NCBI GenBank assembly: GCA_031384695.1
Contig: JANNAV010000213.1
Location: forward strand, 1-10,053
Source of the DNA: JANNAV01 sp031384695
Lineage (GTDB): Bacteria; Pseudomonadota; Alphaproteobacteria; Rhodobacterales; Rhodobacteraceae
DNA: 10,053 bases
Direction of reading: 5' to 3'
Below, in pieces: positions 6,022 through 10,053 of the stretch (its first letter is position 1; the number at the start of each line of letters is the position of its first letter). Made by a program: the position numbers and the translations under genes. The notes under the pieces were generated by a model. The model worked only from the letters and a program-made list of their open reading frames with translations, ran no database searches and had not been told where the DNA came from.

Positions 6022-6593
6022 TGGTCGTGCTGTCGAAGATATACACCAGAACCGGCGATACCGGCGAAACTGCCCTCGGCAACGGCACGCGGGTGACGAA
6101 AAACTCTGCCCGTGTTTCGGCCTATGGCACGGTGGACGAAACCAACGCCACCGTCGGCCTCGCCCGCCTGCACGCCACCGGCGATGCCGATGCCGCCCTC
6201 GCCCGCATCTCGAACGATCTGTTCGACCTCGGCGCCGATCTCTGCACCCCCGATCTGCACCTTGATGCCAGTGCCGAATACCCGCGCCTGCGGATGATCG
6301 AACCGCAGGTTCTGCGGCTGGAGCACGAGATTGATGCGATGAACACCCGCCTCACGCCTTTGCGCAGCTTTATCCTGCCCGGCGGCTCGGCGCTGGCGGC
6401 CCATCTGCACCTTTGCCGCACCGTTTCGCGCCGGGCCGAGCGGCTGGTGGTGGAACTTGCCGCGGCGGAACCCGTGAACCCCGCAGCGGTGAAATACCTC
6501 AACCGCCTGTCGGATTGGTTTTTCGTGGCCGGGCGGATCGCCAACAACGACGGCCATGACGATGTGCTCTGGGTGCCCGGCCTTACCCGCTAG
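6021..6593 (+). CDS. Corrinoid adenosyltransferase, PduO/MMAB type
   Basis: A 190-residue cytoplasmic enzyme that transfers the adenosyl group of ATP to cob(I)alamin or cob(I)yrinate diamide (EC 2.5.1.17), the last activation step to coenzyme B12. The N-terminal ATP-binding segment is KIYTRTGDTGETALGNGTRVTK (6-27), followed by YGTVDETNATVG (35-46). The C-terminal half has FILPGGSALAAHLHLCRTVSRRAERLV (117-143) and VNPAAVKYLNRLSDWFFVAGR (152-172), which are the PduO-type signatures and rule out the CobA and EutT folds. The start at 6021 overlaps the previous stop (TGATG); nine further in-frame codons upstream lie inside the HIG1-like gene. Known users of its product in such bacteria are methylmalonyl-CoA and ethylmalonyl-CoA mutases, consistent with the acyl-CoA genes downstream. 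It is often annotated as cobO. Confidence 0.93.
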   Translation: MVVLSKIYTRTGDTGETALGNGTRVTKNSARVSAYGTVDETNATVGLARLHATGDADAALARISNDLFDLGADLCTPDLHLDASAEYPRLRMIEPQVLRLEHEIDAMNTRLTPLRSFILPGGSALAAHLHLCRTVSRRAERLVVELAAAEPVNPAAVKYLNRLSDWFFVAGRIANNDGHDDVLWVPGLTR

Positions 6594-6613
6594 GCGTCAG
6601 GACGCGACGTCGG

Positions 6614-6635
6614 GACGCGCCTTGGCGTCGGTTTT
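6614..6635 (+). terminator. Weak hairpin with T-run after adenosyltransferase
   Basis: GACGC (6614-6618) pairs with GCGTC (6625-6629) around a six-base loop, followed by GGTTTT. The stem is only five pairs and the T-run is short, so it would be a leaky terminator or attenuator between the adenosyltransferase and etfB. Confidence 0.3.
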
Positions 6636-6681
6636 GGTCTGTTTTCCGTGGCCCAGAACCGCTATCACGCTTGCAGAGCGC

Positions 6682-6696
6682 TGGCCCCCGGGGCCA
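6682..6696. promoter_or_regulatory. Palindrome just upstream of etfB
   Basis: TGGCCCCCGGGGCCA is a perfect 7-bp inverted repeat with one central base. It ends 17 bases before the etfB ATG and five bases before its ribosome binding site GGGAG (6702-6706). It could be an operator or a 5'-leader hairpin that affects etfB translation. G/C runs make chance plausible. Confidence 0.3.
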
Positions 6697-6713
6697 AATG
6701 AGGGAGACTGCCG

Positions 6714-7475
6714 ATGAAGGTTCTGGTGCCTGTCAAACGCGTCATCGATTACAACGTGAAGGTCCGCGTCAAGGCGGACGGATCGGGTGTCGATCTGGCG
6801 AACGTGAAAATGTCGATGAACCCGTTCGACGAGATCGCCGTTGAAGAGGCGATCCGACTTAAGGAAAAAGGCATTGCCACCGAGGTGATCGTGGTGTCGA
6901 TCGGCGTGAAACAGTCTCAGGAAACCCTGCGCACCGCCCTTGCCATGGGGGCGGACCGCGCCATCCTGATCGAGGCCACTGACAACGTGCAAACCGATAT
7001 CGAGCCTCTGGCTGTGGCCAAACTGCTGGCCGCCGTGGTGCGCGACGAGGCCCCCGGCCTTGTGCTGTGTGGCAAGCAAGCCATTGATAACGATATGAAT
7101 GCTACGGGCCAGATGCTGGCCGCTCTGCTCGGCTGGTCGCAAGGCACCTTCGCCTCGGCGCTGGCCATTGAAGGCGATGTCGCCACCGTTACCCGCGAGG
7201 TTGATGACGGCATGCAGACCATCGCGCTGAAAATGCCCGCCATCATCACCGTCGATCTGCGCCTCAACCAGCCGCGCTATGCCTCGCTGCCCAACATCAT
7301 GAAGGCCAAGGCCAAGCCGATGGCGATCAAGACACCCGCCGATCTTGGCGTTGATGTGGCGCCGCGTCTGGCGATTGTGAAAACGGTGGAACCGGCGGGC
7401 CGCAAGGCCGGGGTGAAAGTCGGCTCGGTGGACGAGCTGATTGCAAAGCTGCGTGATGAAGCGGGGGTAATCTGA
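6714..7475 (+). CDS. etfB: Electron transfer flavoprotein beta subunit
   Basis: A 253-residue protein of normal family length. With EtfA it forms the FAD- and AMP-containing heterodimer that takes electrons from acyl-CoA dehydrogenases and similar flavoenzymes and gives them to ETF:ubiquinone oxidoreductase. The start MKVLVPVKRVIDYNVKVRVK is typical, with GGGAG seven bases upstream. The AMP-binding stretch is GKQAIDNDMNATGQMLAALLGW (120-141). The EtfB signature runs from VTREVDDG to PRYASLPNIMKAKAK (159-201) and includes the recognition loop that docks on dehydrogenase partners, with Leu192. The etfA start codon follows its TGA after one base, so the two subunits are co-transcribed and probably translationally coupled. 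The lack of bifurcating-type partner genes nearby and the overall sequence suggest a canonical, non-bifurcating ETF. Confidence 0.97.
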   Translation: MKVLVPVKRVIDYNVKVRVKADGSGVDLANVKMSMNPFDEIAVEEAIRLKEKGIATEVIVVSIGVKQSQETLRTALAMGADRAILIEATDNVQTDIEPLAVAKLLAAVVRDEAPGLVLCGKQAIDNDMNATGQMLAALLGWSQGTFASALAIEGDVATVTREVDDGMQTIALKMPAIITVDLRLNQPRYASLPNIMKAKAKPMAIKTPADLGVDVAPRLAIVKTVEPAGRKAGVKVGSVDELIAKLRDEAGVI

Positions 7476-7476
7476 G

Positions 7477-8403
7477 ATGGCCGTACTTTTGATCGCTGAC
7501 GTGGTGGGTGGGCATCTCTCCACCGATTCCACCGCCAAAACCCTGATGGCCATCAAACCCTTGGGCGATGTGACGATCCTGATCGCGGGCAAAGGCGGCG
7601 ACGCCGCCGCCGCCGAAGCCGCAGGCCTGCAAGGCGTCACCAAAGTGCTGTTCGCCGATGACCATATGTTCTGCCACGGCATGGCCGAGCCGACCGCCGC
7701 CCTCGTGGTCTCGCTCGCCGGGCCCTATGAACACATCGTCGCCGCCTCCACCGCCTTCGCCAAAAGCATCCTGCCCCGCGTGGCCGCCCTGCTTGATGTG
7801 ATGGTGATCTCGGACGCCATCACCGTGATCGACACCTCCACCTTCGAGCGTCCGATCTACGCCGGCAACGCCATTCAAACCGTCACCTCGCGCGATGCCA
7901 AAAAGGTGCTGACCATCCGCACCGCCACCTTCGAGGCCGTGGGCACCGGCAACGCGGCCCCAGTTGAAAAGATCGCCACCCATACCGATGGCAGCCTCTC
8001 ATCCTGGGTCGAAGACAAGGTTGCCTCCTCGGACCGTCCCGAACTCACCAGCGCCGGCATCGTGGTTTCCGGCGGACGCGGTGTTGGCAGCCAGGTTGAT
8101 TTCGCCCTGATCGAGAAACTGGCCGACAAACTGGGTGCCGCCGTTGGGGCCAGCCGCGCCGCTGTCGACAGCGGCTATGCCCCGAACGATTGGCAAGTGG
8201 GTCAGACCGGCAAGGTTGTCGCCCCCAACCTCTATGTGGCGGTTGGAATTTCCGGGGCAATTCAGCACCTTGCCGGAATGAAAGACAGCAAGATCATCGT
8301 GGCGATCAACAAGGATGAAGAGGCTCCGATCTTTCAGGTGGCCGATTACGGGCTGGTGGCTGATCTTTTCACCGCCGTGCCGGAGCTGCTGGAAAAGCTT
8401 TGA
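7477..8403 (+). CDS. etfA: Electron transfer flavoprotein alpha subunit
   Basis: A 308-residue protein that carries the FAD of the ETF heterodimer. The N-terminal domain (MAVLLIADVVGG..., residues 1-185) has the alpha/beta fold paired with EtfB. The C-terminal FAD domain shows SGGRGVG (198-204), ASRAAVDSG (225-233), QVGQTGK (240-246), VAVGISGAIQHLAGM (254-268) and AINKDEEAPIFQVADYGLVAD (276-296), which together are the EtfA signature. The Arg in ASRAAVDSG and the Ser/Thr and His of the QTGK and SGAIQH loops are the usual flavin-contact residues. It starts one base after the etfB stop, with a G-rich stretch (7463-7467) in the 3' end of etfB as its ribosome binding site. A strong intrinsic terminator follows 24 bases after the stop, which ends the etf transcript. 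Confidence 0.97.
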   Translation: MAVLLIADVVGGHLSTDSTAKTLMAIKPLGDVTILIAGKGGDAAAAEAAGLQGVTKVLFADDHMFCHGMAEPTAALVVSLAGPYEHIVAASTAFAKSILPRVAALLDVMVISDAITVIDTSTFERPIYAGNAIQTVTSRDAKKVLTIRTATFEAVGTGNAAPVEKIATHTDGSLSSWVEDKVASSDRPELTSAGIVVSGGRGVGSQVDFALIEKLADKLGAAVGASRAAVDSGYAPNDWQVGQTGKVVAPNLYVAVGISGAIQHLAGMKDSKIIVAINKDEEAPIFQVADYGLVADLFTAVPELLEKL

Positions 8404-8426
8404 TCCGCTTTCAAAACTGAGAAAAA

Positions 8427-8447
8427 GCGCCCAACCGGGCGCCTTTT
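8427..8447. terminator. Bidirectional intrinsic terminator after etfA
   Basis: GCGCCC (8427-8432), loop AACC, GGGCGC (8437-8442), then CTTTT on the plus strand. On the minus strand the same stem is followed by five T residues (plus-strand AAAAA at 8422-8426). It lies between the etfA stop and the stop of the converging DUF6473 gene, so it can serve both. Confidence 0.9.
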
Positions 8448-8452
8448 GTCAT

Positions 8453-9280
8453 TCAAAGCATCGCCTGCACCACCGGTATCAACCGGTTGGCCACCTCGCG
8501 GTGGGTGGCTGGCCCCGGCAGGCCCGCCGCCGCCGGGGCCTCCATCGCCCCGAACGCCTTGCCTTCGGTATCGGCCGCGCGATCCGCAAACCGGCTGACC
8601 ACCTCGACGCAGGCACTGGCATAGGGCCGCACCTCCGCCAGCATTTCCGCATCCACCAACATCGGATCAAGCGCCATATCCGCCCGCCGCCCCGGCGCGG
8701 GAGGCGGATTGTTGCCGATCCACAACAGCACACCCCGCCCCGAAAGCCGCGTCAGCAATTGCTTCATCCGCGCCACCCAGGTTGCGCGCAACTCCTCCGC
8801 CACCACTTCGAACCGGTCGGGCGAACAGGCCTGCAGACTGGTCAGCATGTGGCGGGTAAAGTTGAATTCGGTGAAATCCACATCCCGGAAGATCGAGCGC
8901 AACAGCGGCGTCGCCCCCAGAAACCGGTCATTGCGGCGCGGATGCACGCCGTAATAGCGGTTCGAAAGGTTCTGCGCCCCCAGCACCTGCACCACCGAAA
9001 CCGCCGCCCGCGCCGCGATATCCGTCACCGGCACCTCGTTCAGGAACACATCGGCCCCTGCGTTCACGCAGCCAAGATTGACCACCGGCATCTCCAGCGC
9101 CTCTTCCACCAGCGCCGGAAATGGCACCGGCACGTATTTGCCATAGGTCTCGGTGCCGCCCAGAATGGCCACATACTCACCATCAAGCCCCCGCCTTGGC
9201 CCGCGAAACAGCAGCCGTGACGCGCCATAATGGCATGGAAAATAGTCAAGCGCCCCCGCGCCCGGAAAAGCATAAGCCAT
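8453..9280 (-). CDS. DUF6473 family protein, possible SGNH-like fold
   Basis: A 275-residue soluble protein with no signal peptide. I recognise it as the Rhodobacteraceae family DUF6473 by MAYAFPGAGALDYFPCHYG, SRLLFRGPRR (21-30), GGTETYGKYV (41-50), NLGCVNAGADVFL (68-80) and GAQNLSNRYYGVHPRRNDRF (101-120). The start at 9280 is the family start; the frame is open 31 codons upstream but with unrelated sequence. The family has no established function. The order of blocks (a GGTET turn after beta-1, then NLGCVNAG, then QVLGAQN, and a C-terminal PATHREVANRLIP with His260) recalls blocks I, II, III and V of SGNH hydrolases, with Thr where the GDS serine would be; this is my inference. It sits inverted between etfA and the hydroxybutyryl-CoA dehydrogenase gene and has its own terminator. 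Confidence 0.8.
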   Translation of the reverse strand: MAYAFPGAGALDYFPCHYGASRLLFRGPRRGLDGEYVAILGGTETYGKYVPVPFPALVEEALEMPVVNLGCVNAGADVFLNEVPVTDIAARAAVSVVQVLGAQNLSNRYYGVHPRRNDRFLGATPLLRSIFRDVDFTEFNFTRHMLTSLQACSPDRFEVVAEELRATWVARMKQLLTRLSGRGVLLWIGNNPPPAPGRRADMALDPMLVDAEMLAEVRPYASACVEVVSRFADRAADTEGKAFGAMEAPAAAGLPGPATHREVANRLIPVVQAML

Positions 9281-9320
9281 TACACACACCCAATTTATCT
9301 CACACCCAAGATCAAGCCTG

Positions 9321-9353
9321 CCCGAATCGTCTTTCCAATTGGCTAACTTCGGG
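9321..9353. repeat. Nested inverted repeats in divergent promoter region
   Basis: CCCGAA (9321-9326) and TTCGGG (9348-9353) are exact reverse complements, and the palindrome CCAATTGG (9335-9342) lies close to their centre, offset by 1.5 bases. The site is in the 165-bp divergent region between the DUF6473 and dehydrogenase starts. It is a candidate operator only; each element is short enough to occur by chance. Confidence 0.25.
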
Positions 9354-9388
9354 ATTTGCCCCAAATGCCGCACACTTCCCCCCCCAGC

Positions 9389-9418
9389 CTTGCGCCCGCA
9401 CCCGCCCGCCGCGTATGC
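9389..9418 (+). promoter_or_regulatory. Likely promoter of the 3-hydroxybutyryl-CoA dehydrogenase gene
   Basis: TTGCGC (9389-9394) and TATGCT (9413-9418) are separated by 18 bases, 27 bases upstream of the ATG at 9446. CTTG-type -35 boxes are common in this group, and TATGCT matches four of six -10 positions. The leader would be about 20 bases and includes the GAGG ribosome binding site (9437-9440). Confidence 0.4.
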
Positions 9419-9445
9419 TGCGGCGCAACGGGCAGCGAGGGCTAC

Positions 9446-10053
9446 ATGGAAATCAGATCAGTGGGCATCGTTGGCGCGGGGCAGATGGGCGGCGGCATCG
9501 CCCATGTTTTCGCGCTGGCGGGCTTCGATGTGCTGATCAGCGACATCAGCCAGCCTAACCTCGACAACGCCGTGGCCCTGATCGACCGCAATATCGAACG
9601 TCAGGTCAGCCGTGGCAAGATCACTGCCGCCGACAAATCCGCCGGCATGGCGCGGATCAAAACCACCCTGAACCTTGCCGATCTGGGCCCGAGCGATCTG
9701 ATCATCGAGGCCGCGACCGAACGCGAATCCGTCAAACAGGCCATCTTCGACGAACTTCTGCCACATCTGAAGCCCGAAACCATCCTCACCACCAACACCT
9801 CGTCGATCTCGATCACCCGGCTTGCCTCGCGCACCGACCGGCCCGAGAAATTCATGGGCTTTCACTTCATGAACCCGGTGCCGGTGATGCAACTGGTGGA
9901 ACTGATCCGCGGCATCGCCACCGACAAACCCACCTATGATACCCTGCTGGCCGTGGTGGGCCGCCTTGGCAAAACCGCCGCCAGCGCCGAAGATTTCCCC
10001 GCCTTCATCGTCAACCGCATCCTGATGCCGATGATCAACGAGGCGGTCTATAC
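9446..10053 (+). CDS. hbd: 3-hydroxybutyryl-CoA dehydrogenase, 5' part
   Basis: The gene runs off the right edge; 202 complete codons are visible of a usual 285-295. It oxidises (S)-3-hydroxybutyryl-CoA to acetoacetyl-CoA with NAD, or the reverse, in acyl-CoA oxidation and C4 metabolism. GAGG precedes the ATG at 9446. The NAD-binding motif is GAGQMGGG (10-17), and Asp33 at the end of beta-2 indicates NAD rather than NADP. EAATERE (88-94) and NTSSISIT (117-124), with Ser119, are followed by GFHFMNPVPVMQLVELIRG (138-156) with catalytic His140, and FIVNRILMPMINEAVY (187-202) with Asn190. These match Ser117, His138 and Asn188 of clostridial Hbd. The usual DYPGF before IVNR is here DFPAF, a mild variant. 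The gene is separated from etfBA by the inverted DUF6473 gene and so needs its own promoter. Confidence 0.95.
   Translation, partial: MEIRSVGIVGAGQMGGGIAHVFALAGFDVLISDISQPNLDNAVALIDRNIERQVSRGKITAADKSAGMARIKTTLNLADLGPSDLIIEAATERESVKQAIFDELLPHLKPETILTTNTSSISITRLASRTDRPEKFMGFHFMNPVPVMQLVELIRGIATDKPTYDTLLAVVGRLGKTAASAEDFPAFIVNRILMPMINEAVY

Noticed and set aside
6597..7682. 361-codon minus-strand frame opposite etfB and the start of etfA
   Set aside because: Antisense to clear etfBA; composition rich in His, Arg, Gly and Ala, no ribosome binding site or motif that I can support.
8315..9220. 301-codon plus-strand frame opposite the DUF6473 gene
   Set aside because: It begins inside etfA, crosses the bidirectional terminator and is a His/Arg/Pro-rich shadow of the minus-strand gene.

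Overview
The window looks like a chromosomal core segment of a GC-rich alphaproteobacterium of the order Rhodobacterales (Rhodobacter/Roseobacter relatives). I infer this from the strong G/C bias at third codon positions, from proteins that resemble Rhodobacteraceae families (RppH with the WGGKYRGQ motif, DUF6473, a twin-transmembrane HIG1-like protein), and from the order corrinoid adenosyltransferase - etfB - etfA - 3-hydroxybutyryl-CoA dehydrogenase, which I know from that group. There are no tRNA or rRNA genes, CRISPR arrays, insertion sequences or phage genes.

Layout. (1) 1-324: 3' part of rppH, plus strand. (2) 328-395: two adjacent GC-rich hairpins between converging genes. (3) 404-1830: a small cluster of poorly characterised envelope and regulatory genes. 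It holds a one-TM small protein on the minus strand and, divergently, a secreted two-cysteine protein overlapping a two-TM protein with a C-terminal winged-helix DNA-binding domain. The shared upstream region carries two inverted repeats. (4) 1930-4233: parC, minus strand, complete. (5) 4379-4831: a membrane-anchored SH3b protein divergent from parC. (6) 4901-5728: a classical short-chain dehydrogenase. (7) 5812-6593: a twin-TM HIG1-like protein translationally coupled to a PduO-type corrinoid adenosyltransferase. (8) 6714-8403: etfB and etfA, ended by a clear bidirectional terminator at 8427-8447. (9) 8453-9280: a DUF6473 gene on the minus strand. (10) 9446 to the window end: 3-hydroxybutyryl-CoA dehydrogenase, cut by the window edge.

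The right half has a metabolic theme. ETF takes electrons from acyl-CoA dehydrogenases and passes them to the quinone pool. The 3-hydroxyacyl-CoA dehydrogenase works in acyl-CoA oxidation or in acetoacetyl-CoA/3-hydroxybutyryl-CoA (PHB) metabolism. The adenosyltransferase makes the coenzyme B12 needed by acyl-CoA mutases.

Most of the window is ordinary core genome and I see no defence, mobile or biosynthetic system. The least explained parts are the membrane-anchored winged-helix regulator with its secreted partner (404-1830) and the DUF6473 protein, whose conserved blocks look to me like a remote SGNH-hydrolase-type arrangement.
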